Below are positions 34,498-44,229 of a stretch of 64,000 bases of DNA, piece after piece. The stretch comes from Caballeronia catudaia (lineage in GTDB: Bacteria; Pseudomonadota; Gammaproteobacteria; Burkholderiales; Burkholderiaceae), in the NCBI RefSeq assembly GCF_001544755.2, contig NZ_FCOF02000013.1:113565-177564 (forward strand), written 5' to 3'. Both the position numbers and the translations under genes were made by a program. Every line of letters begins with the position of its first letter. Position 1 is the first letter of the stretch. A model generated the notes under the pieces. The model saw nothing but the letters and a program-made list of their open reading frames with translations, made no database searches and was not told the DNA's origin.

Positions 34498-37161
34498 TCA
34501 GACGTTCCCTTGTGCGGCTTCGCTGCGATCCGTGAACTCGATCGTCAGATTGCCTTCTTCCGGCTGCGCGAGACGGATTTCCGCGGGCGCCGCGCCGCTC
34601 GCCATGCGTTCGAGCAGTTCGCGCGAAACCGTCGGCAGGATGCGTTGATCGAGGAACGCGTCGATGCTGCGCGCGCCCGAATCACGCGACAGGCTCAGCT
34701 CGGCCAGCGATGCGATCAGCGAGTCGTCGCAAACGAGCGTGACGTCGTGCTGACGCTTCAGGCGAGCTGCGATCTTCGCGATCTTCAGCCGCACGATGCT
34801 GCCGAGCGCGTTCACGTCGAGCGGCCGGTAGACGAGCGTCTGGAAGCGCGCGAGCAGCGCCGGCTGAAAATGCTTCACGAGCGGCTCGTGAATGGCGTCG
34901 AGCAGCGCGGCGTGCGCGATGCCGGGTGTGTCCGTCGTCGCGTCGTGAATCTGTTCGCTGCCGAGGTTCGACGTCATCAGGATCACGCAGTTGCGGAAGT
35001 CGATCTCGCGGCCCTCGCCATCGCGCATCGATCCGCGGTCGAACACCTGATAGAACATGTCGAGCACATCGCGGTGCGCCTTCTCGACTTCATCGAGCAG
35101 CACCACGCTATAAGGACGCTGACGCACCGCTTCGGTCAGGATGCCGCCGCGTCCGTAGCCGACATAACCCGGCGGCGAGCCCTTCAACTGCGAGACCGTG
35201 TGCGCTTCCTGATACTCCGACATGTTGACGGTCGTGAGCGCGGCCTCGCCGCCGAAGAGCACATCGGCAAGCGCGAGCGCCGTCTCCGTCTTGCCGACGC
35301 CCGAGGTGCCCGTCAGCAGAAACACGCCGAGCGGCGCATGCTCGCTCTTGAGTCCCGCCTTCGCGGTGCGCAGGCTTTGCGCGAGCATGCCGAGCGCGTC
35401 GTCCTGCGCGACCACGCGCTTTTGCAACTGATCCTCTAGCGTGAGCAGATTCAACAGTTCGTCTTCGACGAGATTGCCGACCGGCACACCGGTCCATTCC
35501 GCAACGACGCGCGCGATGGCTTGTGCGTCGACATCGGCGAAGATCAGCGGCGCCTTGCCTTGGGCGTCGGCGAGCGCTTTCCTTGCGGCCGCGAACGCGT
35601 GGGCATCCGGTTTCGCGTCGCCGTCGCCGCGTTGTTCCAGCAGCGCGTGAACTAGCACGGTCTCACGCTCATAGCGCGCCTGAATGCCAGCGAGTTCGTG
35701 ATTCGCTTGCGCGGTCGCGGCGACCAGCGCGTCGCGGCGCGTGGCGGCATCGTCGATGCCCGCGCGCTCGTCCGCGTCGATGGCCGAGCGTTCGAGGTCC
35801 AGCGCCGCCAAGGCCGCACGGGCGCGCTGCAATTCGGCGGGCGGCGTGTCGAGCCCCATGCGCACGCGCGCGGCGGCGGTGTCGATCAGATCGACGGCCT
35901 TGTCCGGCAACTGACGCGCCGGGATATAGCGGCGCGAGAGCCTGACCGCCGCGACGATCGCTTCGTCGCGGATATGCACGTCGTGATGCTTTGCGTAGCG
36001 CGTCGCGAGACCGCGCAGCATGAGACACGCGGCATCGTCGTCCGGCTCCTCGACCTTGACCATCTGAAAGCGCCGTTCGAGCGCCGCATCGCGCTCGAAG
36101 TATTCCTTGTATTCCGTCCACGTGGTCGCGGCGATGGTGCGCAGCTCGCCACGCGCGAGCGCCGGCTTCAGCAGATTGGCCGCGTCGGAGCCACCCGCCG
36201 AATTGCCCGCGCCGATCAGCGTATGCGCCTCGTCGATGAAGAGCACGATCGACGTCGCCGACGCCTTCACTTCGTCGATCACGTTCTTCAGGCGCTGCTC
36301 GAATTCGCCCTTCACGCCCGCGCCGGCTTGCAGCAGGCCGAGATCGAGCGTGAGGATGCGCACGTCGCGCAGCGGCGACGGCACGCTGCCTTCCGCGACG
36401 CGCAGCGCGAAGCCTTCGACCAGCGCCGTCTTGCCGACGCCCGGCTCGCCGACGAGTATCGGGTTGTTCTTGCGGCGGCGCACGAGCACGTCGATCATCT
36501 GCTGGATTTCGCGATCGCGGCCGAACACCGGATCGATCTCGCCGCGGCGCGCCTTGTCCGTCAGATCGATCGCGAAGCGTGCGAGCGCTTCGCCTTCGGT
36601 CGAGCGCGGCGGCATTGAAGGCACGGATACCGGCGCGCTCGCTTCGGCTGCTGCAACGTCTTCTTCCTGCTCTTCGTGCGCGGGCGCGTTCTCGCACGAT
36701 GCGCGTCCGAGACGCGGCAACAGGCGCTCGATCTGCGCGCCGGAAAGGGAGAAGAGCGGCCACGCGTCCTGCGTGCGCATGACATGCGGCGCGGCGATGA
36801 TCGCGCGCAGCAGATGCGCCGAGCGGATCGTGCCGTCGATATCCTCGCGCGACGCGAGATTCCAGGCGTCCTGCAACACGCTCGCGAGCTGGATGGACAG
36901 CGATGGCATGCCGCGCAGATTGCGCGGAAGGCGATCGATGGCGGCGAGCAGCGCGTTCCAGATCGCATCGATATCGATTTCATAGTGACGCAGGATCGCC
37001 GGAATATCTCCTTCTTCCGCCTCGATCAGCTTCAGCAGCCAGTGCTCGACGGTGATTTCATCGGCAAGGCGCGTCTGACACAGGCTCGCGGCCGCTTCGA
37101 GCGTGCGGGCGCAGTGCGGGTTGAGCCGGCGAAGCAGATGAGTGGAATCGCGCAGGGTCAT
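34498..37161 (-). CDS. clpV: T6SS AAA+ ATPase ClpV (TssH)
   Basis: 887 residues. An N-terminal Clp-N domain (to about 150), first AAA+ module with GEPGVGKTALVEG and VLFIDEAHTLIGAG, a coiled middle domain, and a second AAA+ module with GTSGVGKTETALALAD and VVLLDEVEKAH. ClpV disassembles contracted TssB/TssC sheaths for reuse. It differs from housekeeping ClpB in its N-domain and location. It sits 115 bases after hcp, from which it is separated by a terminator. Confidence 0.96.
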   Translation of the reverse strand: MTLRDSTHLLRRLNPHCARTLEAAASLCQTRLADEITVEHWLLKLIEAEEGDIPAILRHYEIDIDAIWNALLAAIDRLPRNLRGMPSLSIQLASVLQDAWNLASREDIDGTIRSAHLLRAIIAAPHVMRTQDAWPLFSLSGAQIERLLPRLGRASCENAPAHEEQEEDVAAAEASAPVSVPSMPPRSTEGEALARFAIDLTDKARRGEIDPVFGRDREIQQMIDVLVRRRKNNPILVGEPGVGKTALVEGFALRVAEGSVPSPLRDVRILTLDLGLLQAGAGVKGEFEQRLKNVIDEVKASATSIVLFIDEAHTLIGAGNSAGGSDAANLLKPALARGELRTIAATTWTEYKEYFERDAALERRFQMVKVEEPDDDAACLMLRGLATRYAKHHDVHIRDEAIVAAVRLSRRYIPARQLPDKAVDLIDTAAARVRMGLDTPPAELQRARAALAALDLERSAIDADERAGIDDAATRRDALVAATAQANHELAGIQARYERETVLVHALLEQRGDGDAKPDAHAFAAARKALADAQGKAPLIFADVDAQAIARVVAEWTGVPVGNLVEDELLNLLTLEDQLQKRVVAQDDALGMLAQSLRTAKAGLKSEHAPLGVFLLTGTSGVGKTETALALADVLFGGEAALTTVNMSEYQEAHTVSQLKGSPPGYVGYGRGGILTEAVRQRPYSVVLLDEVEKAHRDVLDMFYQVFDRGSMRDGEGREIDFRNCVILMTSNLGSEQIHDATTDTPGIAHAALLDAIHEPLVKHFQPALLARFQTLVYRPLDVNALGSIVRLKIAKIAARLKRQHDVTLVCDDSLIASLAELSLSRDSGARSIDAFLDQRILPTVSRELLERMASGAAPAEIRLAQPEEGNLTIEFTDRSEAAQGNV

Positions 37162-37214
37162 AGGAAGTCCGGTGACGAGGAGATGGAAAGAGGGCGTGCG
37201 AGGAAAAGGGAAAC

Positions 37215-37249
37215 CGAAAAAGAAAGCCAGCCCGCAACGCGGACTGGCT
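37215..37249 (-). terminator. Rho-independent terminator downstream of hcp
   Basis: On the minus strand an 11-base stem with one mismatch (37239-37249 with 37225-37235) and a 3-base loop is followed by TTCTTTTTCGG. It lies between the hcp stop and the clpV start. It would end an abundant hcp transcript and lower readthrough into clpV-tssE. Confidence 0.8.
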
Positions 37250-37276
37250 GCGACGACTCACGTCGTCATGAGGCGC

Positions 37277-37762
37277 TTACGCGCGCTCGTTCCACGTGTC
37301 CTTGTGGATGATGTTGCCGTCCTTGTACGACCAGGTGATCTGTTCGTAGCGCAGCTCGATTTCTTCCAGGTGGTTGTGCTTCTCGAACGCCGGATTCTTG
37401 ATGTCGAGCATCTTCGGACGCACGGCGACGACCTTGACGTTGTCGAGCTTGGTGTTGAAGTATTCCTTCTCCTTGCCCGCGTCGTCGATCTTGTACCACT
37501 TGATCTCGACCGACTTCAGCGTCTGGCCGCTCGTCACCGCCTTGTACAGATACGGGGTCGACGCATCGGTTTCCTTGGTCAGCGTGATCGGCGCGTGGAC
37601 ACGCGTGCCGGTCAGCTTGCCGGTGTTGCCGTCGGTCGGGATATGCACGCCGTGATCGAATTCGACGATCTCGACGCTGCCTTCGCGGCCTTGCACGGTG
37701 ACGGAACCCTTGATGTCGGCGCCGCCGTCATCCTTGAGCCACAGATATGCGGGAATTGCCAT
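37277..37762 (-). CDS. hcp: T6SS tube protein Hcp (TssD)
   Basis: 161 residues, standard Hcp size. It starts MAIPAYLWLKDDGGADIKGS and contains the conserved VEIVEFDHGVHIPTDGNTGKLTGTRVHAP and YEQITWSYKDGNIIHKDTWNE ending. It forms the hexameric inner tube expelled by the sheath. It is preceded by the OmpA-domain gene (94-base gap) and followed by a terminator, so it may be expressed as its own unit. Confidence 0.97.
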   Translation of the reverse strand: MAIPAYLWLKDDGGADIKGSVTVQGREGSVEIVEFDHGVHIPTDGNTGKLTGTRVHAPITLTKETDASTPYLYKAVTSGQTLKSVEIKWYKIDDAGKEKEYFNTKLDNVKVVAVRPKMLDIKNPAFEKHNHLEEIELRYEQITWSYKDGNIIHKDTWNERA

Positions 37763-37856
37763 TTACTACTCCTCTTTGGTACTGCCAAGCAATGCTCGGA
37801 GAAATCTCCGAGCCACAAGATCCCGGAGCGAGGCCCCGGGGATTCAAATCGTGATG

Positions 37857-39548
37857 TCAGTTCGTGTGGTCGGCCGTGTCCGGCACCAGCGTAATTTCAA
37901 CGCGACGGTTTCTGGCGCGGCCCTCGGACGTGTCGTTGCCCGCGATGGGGCGCGTGTCGCCGTAGCCTTGCACCGCGAATTGCGTCGCCGGAATGCCCGT
38001 CGCTTCGATCAGCCAGTCGCGCAACGCCGCCGCGCGCGCATTCGACAGCGTGAGATTGCTCCTTGCATCGCCGGAATCGTCGGTGTGGCCTGCGATCAGG
38101 ATGCGCTTGCCGGGATGCGCCTTGATCATTTCGACGGCTTCGACGAGCGCGCGCGTCGAGCCGGGCTTCAGTTTCGCTTTGCCGCTGTCGAAGAGCGACA
38201 TGCTGTCGAGCGTCACGACGGCGGGCGGGGGCGGCGGCGGCTGATAGCTGGCGATCGCCGCGTTGAGCGCGGGCAGCAGTTGCGAGCCGTGATACAGCCC
38301 GAACGACAGCCGCAGCGGCACGCCGGTGCGCGCGTAGCGGTCGAGTTCATCGCGATCGGCGACGAGCGAGCGCAAGGCGTCGCGCCGGGCGTCGTCGTGA
38401 TCCGCGGCGATCAAGGCGTAGCGGTCCAGGTTCGCGTGGATGCGATCGAGCAACTCGGCATTGTGGCGGCCCGAGCCCAGAAACGCGGCGCCGGCTGCCA
38501 GCGCCATCATGCCGACGGCATGCGCGAACGCCGCCACGCGCGGCGACATCGCGGTCCGGCGCGGCATCGCTTCGATCAGCGGTTGCGGCAGCGGCCACGG
38601 CGCGGGTGTCGCATCGACGCTCGCGGGCGCGATGCGCGTGTGGCGCTGCACGTCCTGCTCCCAGGGTTTGCCGGCGTCGCTCGCCGGGCCGCAATCGATC
38701 CAGCCCGCGCCGTAGAGCGCCCAGGGCGTGGCGGGCTGGCGCGGATCGGTGAGCGTGCCGAAGACCACGCGCTGCGTCCATCCGACGATCGACGCGAGCG
38801 CGGCGGCGTGGACGGCGGCGTAGCGCGCGTCCGGGTCACGGCGAGAATCGTTTTCCGCGCGCCGGATGACGGCTTCGATGCGGTGCGCGTCGATGAGCGG
38901 CGCGCTCGCGGATACGCTCTTCCACTGCCGCCCGAGGTCCGCATCGCGCGGCGTGAGCCTCGTCATCCGCTGATACACGGCGACGTAACCCGGCAGGCGC
39001 GCGCCGACGATGCGCGATGCATCGGCGAGCGCCTGACGCGCCACGCGCAGGCGTTGCGCGAGCGCGTCTTCATCGGCGTGGAGCGCGGGCGCCACGCTCA
39101 GCACGACGCCGTCGGGAGGCTGCCCGTCACGCCATTGGCGCATCGCGAGCGCCACTTCCGGCAGACTTTGCGGGCGATCGACGCGCAGCCAGATTGCGCC
39201 ATCGCCGATGAACACGAGACGCGGCTCGGCCGCGCCGTGGTCGAAGAGCGAGGCGAGCGCATCGCCCGTGACGAGCACGAGCGGCATGCGCGTGCGCAGG
39301 CTCAGCGGAATATCGACGGTCGCCGCGCCCAGCGCCCGCAGAATCGGCGCGCTCTGCGTGCGGGCATGCGAGAGCCGACGCGTGCGCCAGCCGACGAGCG
39401 CCGTCGCGACGATCAGAATGCCGACCGTCGAAAGCCAGATCCATTCCTTGCCGAACGGCTGCACGAACCAGTGCACGGCGAGCGCGAGCAGCGCCGCGAA
39501 AACGACGATCGTGCGCGCCGGATAACCCAACCTTTGCATGGCGTTCAC
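37857..39548 (-). CDS. T6SS-associated OmpA-domain membrane protein with a TssM-like region
   Basis: 563 residues if GTG 39548, which overlaps the tssL stop as GTGA, is the start; ATG 39539 is the alternative. Two membrane segments lie near residues 12-50 and another about 305-325. The C-terminus is an OmpA peptidoglycan-binding domain (ILIAGHTDDSGDARSN, LSNARAAALRDWL). Residues about 75-200 (PLVLVTGD, DGAIWLRVD, DGVVLSVAPAL, LPGYVAVYQRM) follow the order of the TssM/IcmF NTPase domain but lack a P-loop. It probably anchors the membrane complex to the cell wall. The TssM relation is my inference. Confidence 0.82.
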   Translation of the reverse strand: MNAMQRLGYPARTIVVFAALLALAVHWFVQPFGKEWIWLSTVGILIVATALVGWRTRRLSHARTQSAPILRALGAATVDIPLSLRTRMPLVLVTGDALASLFDHGAAEPRLVFIGDGAIWLRVDRPQSLPEVALAMRQWRDGQPPDGVVLSVAPALHADEDALAQRLRVARQALADASRIVGARLPGYVAVYQRMTRLTPRDADLGRQWKSVSASAPLIDAHRIEAVIRRAENDSRRDPDARYAAVHAAALASIVGWTQRVVFGTLTDPRQPATPWALYGAGWIDCGPASDAGKPWEQDVQRHTRIAPASVDATPAPWPLPQPLIEAMPRRTAMSPRVAAFAHAVGMMALAAGAAFLGSGRHNAELLDRIHANLDRYALIAADHDDARRDALRSLVADRDELDRYARTGVPLRLSFGLYHGSQLLPALNAAIASYQPPPPPPAVVTLDSMSLFDSGKAKLKPGSTRALVEAVEMIKAHPGKRILIAGHTDDSGDARSNLTLSNARAAALRDWLIEATGIPATQFAVQGYGDTRPIAGNDTSEGRARNRRVEITLVPDTADHTN

Positions 39549-40273
39549 GGCTTGACCGTACCCGGGATCAGCGCGGCGAGCTGCGCATCGAGCGCGACAT
39601 GCCAGATGAGCCATGTGACGAGCGCGATCACGCAGCCGATCCCCGCGATCGCCCACGGCGACATGCGCCGGAACCAGTCCTGGAAGCGCCGGCCCGGCCG
39701 GTCGACGATGAACGGGCGCTCGCCTTCCGGACGCAGGCGCGCGATCAGCGTGCCCAGTTCGGCGATGAGCGACTCCCGATCGCCCGCGCCGTGAATCGCG
39801 TACCGGCCGCGGAATCCGAGGCCGAGGATCGCCGAATAGCATTCGAGCAGGTCGATCTGCGGTGACCGCTCGCGCATCCGGAACTCGAGCCGCTCGAACA
39901 CGTGCTCGCCGGCATCGTGCTGCTTGAATTTCTCCACCTGCAAAGGCTGCGCGGACCAGTTCGGCTTGTCGTTCTCGGAGAGATGCTGGAGCGCGGTCTC
40001 ATCGAGCAGCGCGCATTGCGCTTTCGCGGCGTCATCGCACACGTCTTCCGGATAGCCCCGGTGCTCGAGCGCCGCGCCGAACTCGTCGACCATCGACTTG
40101 CAACGGTCGCGCAAGGCTTTGAAGTCCTCTGCGGCGCCGCCCGTCGACAGCGTCGCCACGAAGAGCGCGGTGTCGCGAAGCAGATCGCGGATACCGGTCG
40201 CGGAAGCCTGGGCCATGCCCGGCGCCTGCTCGACGAGAGGCGCGCCCGCGCGAGACGAAGTCAGCATGTTCAT
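39545..40273 (-). CDS. tssL: T6SS membrane complex subunit TssL (DotU family)
   Basis: 242 residues. A cytoplasmic DotU domain (IRDLLRDTALFVATL, LLDETALQHL, FEHVFERLEFR-like segment, LECYSAILGLGFRGRYA) is followed by a single membrane span near the C-terminus (WAIAGIGCVIALVTWLIW). There is no fused peptidoglycan-binding domain; that part is provided by the following OmpA protein. Its ATG overlaps the tssK stop, so the three genes are translationally coupled. Confidence 0.95.
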   Translation of the reverse strand: MNMLTSSRAGAPLVEQAPGMAQASATGIRDLLRDTALFVATLSTGGAAEDFKALRDRCKSMVDEFGAALEHRGYPEDVCDDAAKAQCALLDETALQHLSENDKPNWSAQPLQVEKFKQHDAGEHVFERLEFRMRERSPQIDLLECYSAILGLGFRGRYAIHGAGDRESLIAELGTLIARLRPEGERPFIVDRPGRRFQDWFRRMSPWAIAGIGCVIALVTWLIWHVALDAQLAALIPGTVKP

Positions 40274-41622
40274 GAGCGCAGCACCGCGTAGAGTTCAAGC
40301 GAGACATCGGGTACGGATGTCGGCAGATAGATCTGGCAGGCTCGTGCGGCGAGCATGCGCGCGTGCGCAGGGCTTGCCGCGTCGAGCGCGAAGTACTGAT
40401 TGTCGAGACGCACGGGAATGGCGGCCGGGACGCGCTGGACGGCCTTCAGCGCGATGCCCGCGAGCGCCGAATTGACGATGTGATCCACTTCGTCCGGGGC
40501 GCCGATCTTGCACAGGCGCGGGATCCGCTCTACGAGCTCGAAGGCGGGCAGCGTCGAGTTGACGGAGAGATACCAGTCGGCGGCGCCTTCCGCGATGCGC
40601 GTATCGAGAATCTTGCCGGTCCAGGTCGTGGCGTTGTCATGCGCGAGATCGATCGGCACGACGCGCGACGGGATGATCGCGTCGAGCAGGTTCCGGATCA
40701 TCGATTCGATTTCGGCGAAGATTTCGTCCGCGCGCACGTGATCGTAGGACGGAATATCCGTGAGCTGGGAGCCGGTGGAGAACGTCATCAGTGCGCTCGC
40801 GAGCTCGGCGAGAACCGCGTACAGACGCTCGGGCGGCAGGCCCGGATTCGACGCGATGAAGCGCAGTTTCGGCCACGCCGCATGAATGCAATGCAGGAGC
40901 CAGAACAATTGCACGTCTGCGACGCCGTATTCGGCCACCTGCTCGATGCGTTCGCTGCGCCGTGCGCCGAGCGCGAGACTCTTGGCAAGGAGAATGTCCG
41001 CCATCCGGCTGACGCGCTCCATATGCAGCGCGTGCGCGCCGAGCGAGAGGCAAGGCGGCACATAGCGGCGCTCGAGCTGGAACTGCCCGCTCGTCGAACG
41101 CGTGAGGCGCGCGATGGCGCAGACGGTGTCGTCGGCATGCGGCTCGAAGTCGAAGAGCAGGCGGATGGCATGACGCTCCGCGGCGATTTCGACTGCGTCG
41201 GTGCCATTCAGATCGACGACCTTGACGAACTCCCGATACGAGCGGCGCGGCCGCGTGAGGCTCGACTCGTCCATGCGGCAGTTGTTGCCGTTGGCGTCGG
41301 GCAAGGCGAGGGCGGCGAGCACCGTGACGCTCTGCCGCTCCGCGCTCACGCCTTGAGCCAGATCGCGCGCGGGTGGCAGCGCCTGCGCGACCGATGTGTC
41401 GATGGGCGTCCCGTCGGGAAAGCGCAGCTTCAGCCGCGAGAGCTTGAAACGGCCGGCGGCGAGCGCGTCTTCGTCGACTTCGACGTCGAGCGTTCCCCAC
41501 GGTTGCGCGAGCGCGGCTGCGGTGAACTGGCGCAGCGCGAACTCCGTCCACCGCTCCTGTTGCTGGAAATGCTGCTGGGTGAGAATCAGGCCTTCGTGCC
41601 AGAGCGGTTTGTCGATCCGCAT
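40270..41622 (-). CDS. tssK: T6SS baseplate-membrane linker TssK
   Basis: 450 residues. It begins MRIDKPLWHEGLILTQQHFQ, the diagnostic N-terminus of TssK, and continues with RWTEFALRQF and the C-terminal VELYAVLRS-type ending. TssK is the trimeric adaptor between the baseplate and TssL/TssM. First gene of the minus-strand arm, divergent from tssB across a 494-base AT-richer gap. Confidence 0.95.
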   Translation of the reverse strand: MRIDKPLWHEGLILTQQHFQQQERWTEFALRQFTAAALAQPWGTLDVEVDEDALAAGRFKLSRLKLRFPDGTPIDTSVAQALPPARDLAQGVSAERQSVTVLAALALPDANGNNCRMDESSLTRPRRSYREFVKVVDLNGTDAVEIAAERHAIRLLFDFEPHADDTVCAIARLTRSTSGQFQLERRYVPPCLSLGAHALHMERVSRMADILLAKSLALGARRSERIEQVAEYGVADVQLFWLLHCIHAAWPKLRFIASNPGLPPERLYAVLAELASALMTFSTGSQLTDIPSYDHVRADEIFAEIESMIRNLLDAIIPSRVVPIDLAHDNATTWTGKILDTRIAEGAADWYLSVNSTLPAFELVERIPRLCKIGAPDEVDHIVNSALAGIALKAVQRVPAAIPVRLDNQYFALDAASPAHARMLAARACQIYLPTSVPDVSLELYAVLRS

Positions 41623-42116
41623 GAATATGTTTGGTTATGCTTATTCGTTGATATTGGGGCGAGATTCTATAGTCACAGACCGGATTCGTATACCTGCCGT
41701 ATAGTTAAGCATCCGAAGCATTGAAAAATGGAAAAATTGATTGATAACAAATACTTGCCTGCGTAAAAGCACGGGATTGGCGCGGCTTGGCGCCGGACTC
41801 GAAAAGTTGTGAATCGTCAATTAATGTGCAAGCGGTTTTTGCCGATTGCGGCCACTCGGCCAGTACCACGTCACTCCGGCTTGCGAGAAGTCATTGTTTA
41901 ATAGAAGAATTCTCCAAATACGCGATTCCGTCTGCTGTTTATTTAGGCAAGCTGATGGATGCTTTAAGGTTGGAGCAAAACCTGTTCTAATACGGCCCCA
42001 ATGACAAGCGGAGCATTGAGTAGGCGCGCCGGCGTCCGTTGCTTGGGCGAGTTCAGAAAATCCCGTTCGTCATCTCAATATCGAGATGCGTTTGATCTAT
42101 TTACTAAGGATTATTG
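41623..42116. promoter_or_regulatory. Divergent T6SS control region
   Basis: A 494-base non-coding gap between tssK and tssB, visibly richer in A and T than its surroundings, as expected of two divergent promoters. An inverted repeat CATCTC-AATATC-GAGATG lies at 42071-42088, about 29 bases before tssB. A 67-codon frame at 41787-41990 has no ribosome site or recognisable content. No sigma-54 site with correct -24/-12 spacing was found. Confidence 0.55.
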
Positions 42117-42629
42117 ATGGATAGTTTCCAAAGAGAGATTCCAAAGAGCCGTGTTTCGATCACGCTCGATCTGCATACCGGCGGCGCGCAAAAGAAGGTC
42201 GAATTGCCGCTCAAGCTGCTCGTCGCCGGCGATTTCAGCGCGGGGCGCGAGCAGGCGCCGTTGTCCGAGCGCAAGAAAGTCAACATCGACAAGAACAACT
42301 TCGACGCGGTCCTCGCCGACTACGCGCCAGACCTGAAGTTCGCCGCAGAGAACACGCTCGCGAGTGATGGCTCGGAGTTGCCGGTGAACCTCTCGTTCCG
42401 TTCGATGAGGGACTTTGAGCCTGAGCAGGTGGCGCGTCAGATTCCGGAGTTGCAGGCGCTTCTCGCCGTGCGCAATCTGTTGCGCGATCTCAAGTCGAAT
42501 CTGCTCGACAACGGCGCGTTCCGCCGCGAGTTCGAAAAAATCCTGAAGAACAAGGAACTCTCCGACAAGCTGCGCTCCGAGCTTTCGCAGATCGCCACGG
42601 CGGCGACACAGCCCGAAGGAAACGCCTGA
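42117..42629 (+). CDS. tssB: T6SS sheath subunit TssB
   Basis: 170 residues from ATG 42117, preceded by TAAGGA. VSITLDLHTGGAQKKVELPLKLLVAGDFSAG is the typical N-terminal segment, and the C-terminal helix (LLAVRNLLRDLKSNLLDN) interlocks with TssC. It builds the contractile sheath. First gene of the plus-strand arm. Confidence 0.96.
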   Translation: MDSFQREIPKSRVSITLDLHTGGAQKKVELPLKLLVAGDFSAGREQAPLSERKKVNIDKNNFDAVLADYAPDLKFAAENTLASDGSELPVNLSFRSMRDFEPEQVARQIPELQALLAVRNLLRDLKSNLLDNGAFRREFEKILKNKELSDKLRSELSQIATAATQPEGNA

Positions 42630-42675
42630 GCCCGTTCAGGCCTGAATCAGACCCGCATCTCAGACAGGACCCTAA

Positions 42676-44229
42676 ATGAACAAGAAAGAAGCCCGCGCGA
42701 GTGCCGCAGGCGAAACCGTCGTGCTCGACGCCTCGCACGCGTCGCACGACGACAGCGTCTATGCCACCCTCTGCAACAAGATCAACCTGAGCCCGGTGTC
42801 GCAGGCACGCCCGCTCGAGGCGTTCCGTGACAACGACATGCTTTCCGAAGCGTCGGCCGACGAGCGCCTCGCGCGCGGCATGGGTGCGTTTCTCGATCTC
42901 GTCGCGCAGACGAGCAAGCCCGTGGATCGCCTCGACAAATCGCTGCTCGATTTCTTCATCGGACAGCTCGACCGGCAGATCAGCCGGCAACTCGATGCGG
43001 TCATGCACAACCCTGAGTTTCAGGCGCTGGAAGGCCGCTGGCGCGGCGTGAAGATGCTCGTGTCGCGCACGGATTTCCGCAAGAACGCGCGTATCGAAGT
43101 GCTGGACGTGTCGAAGGATGCGCTGGTGCGCGACTTCGAGGACGCGCCGGAGTTGATCCAGAGCGGGCTGTATCGCCTGACGTATATCGAGGAATACGAC
43201 ACGCCGGGCGGTCAGCCGATCAGCGCGATGATCAGCGACTTCGAGTTCGCCAACTCGCCGCAGGACGTGGCCTTGTTGCGCAATATCTCGAAGGTCGCGG
43301 CGGCGGCGCATATGCCGTTCATCGGCTCGGTGGGCGCGGCCTTCTTCGGCAAGAAGTCGATGGAGGAAGTCGCGGCGATTCAGGATATCGGCAACTATTT
43401 CGACCGTGCCGAATACATCAAGTGGAAGAGCTTCCGTGACACGGACGACGCGCGCTACGTCGGTCTCGTGATGCCGCGCGTGCTTGGCCGCCTGCCGTAT
43501 GGCAAGGACACGACACCCGTGCGCGCCTTCAACTACGAAGAGCAGGTCAAGGGCCCGGACCATGACCGCTATCTGTGGGTGAACGCATCGTTCGCGTTCG
43601 CGGCGAACATGACGCGCAGCTTCGTGAACAACGGCTGGTGCGTGCAGATTCGCGGGCCGCAGGCGGGCGGCAAGGTCGAAGATCTGCCGGTGCATCTGTA
43701 CGACCTCGGCACCGGCGTGCAGCCGAAGATTCCGACCGAAGTGCTGATTCCCGAGACGCGCGAATTCGAATTCGCGAACCTGGGTTTCATTCCGCTCTCG
43801 TTCTACAAGAATCACGATTTCGCGTGCTTCTTCTCGGCGAATTCATCGCAGAAGCCGGCGCTCTACGAGACCAAGGAAGCGACTGCGAATAGCCGCATCA
43901 ATGCGCGTTTGCCGTACATCTTCCTGCTGTCGCGCATTGCGCACTACCTGAAGCTAATTCAGCGCGAGAACATCGGCACGACCAAGGACCGTCGTCTGCT
44001 GGAGCTCGAGCTGAACAACTGGATCAAGGGCCTCGTCACCGAGATGAAGGACCCGGGCGATGAGCTGCAGGCATCGCATCCGTTGCGCGAGGCGAAGGTG
44101 ATGGTCGAGGACATCGAGGATAACCCGGGCTTCTTCCGCATCAAGCTGTTTATCGTGCCGCACTTCCAGGTGGAAGGGATGGATATCGGTTTGTCGCTGG
44201 TTTCGCAGATGCCGAAAGCGAAGAGCTGA
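42676..44229 (+). CDS. tssC: T6SS sheath subunit TssC
   Basis: 517 residues. Conserved stretches include LDFFIGQLDRQISRQLDAVMHNPEFQ, EALEGRWRG-like RWRGVKMLV, FIGSVGAAFFG, RYVGLVMPRVLGRLPYG and the C-terminal HFQVEGMDIGLSLVSQMP. It is the large sheath subunit and partner of TssB, 46 bases upstream. The region immediately downstream is degenerate rather than carrying hcp and tssE as in many loci. Confidence 0.97.
   Translation: MNKKEARASAAGETVVLDASHASHDDSVYATLCNKINLSPVSQARPLEAFRDNDMLSEASADERLARGMGAFLDLVAQTSKPVDRLDKSLLDFFIGQLDRQISRQLDAVMHNPEFQALEGRWRGVKMLVSRTDFRKNARIEVLDVSKDALVRDFEDAPELIQSGLYRLTYIEEYDTPGGQPISAMISDFEFANSPQDVALLRNISKVAAAAHMPFIGSVGAAFFGKKSMEEVAAIQDIGNYFDRAEYIKWKSFRDTDDARYVGLVMPRVLGRLPYGKDTTPVRAFNYEEQVKGPDHDRYLWVNASFAFAANMTRSFVNNGWCVQIRGPQAGGKVEDLPVHLYDLGTGVQPKIPTEVLIPETREFEFANLGFIPLSFYKNHDFACFFSANSSQKPALYETKEATANSRINARLPYIFLLSRIAHYLKLIQRENIGTTKDRRLLELELNNWIKGLVTEMKDPGDELQASHPLREAKVMVEDIEDNPGFFRIKLFIVPHFQVEGMDIGLSLVSQMPKAKS

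Noticed and set aside
41770..41800. Sigma-54 promoter candidate (TTGGCGCGGCTTGG)
   Set aside because: The spacing between the GG and GC elements does not fit the -24/-12 rule.
41787..41990. 67-codon frame in the tssK/tssB gap
   Set aside because: No ribosome site and no recognisable content; the AT-rich gap is better explained as a divergent promoter region.
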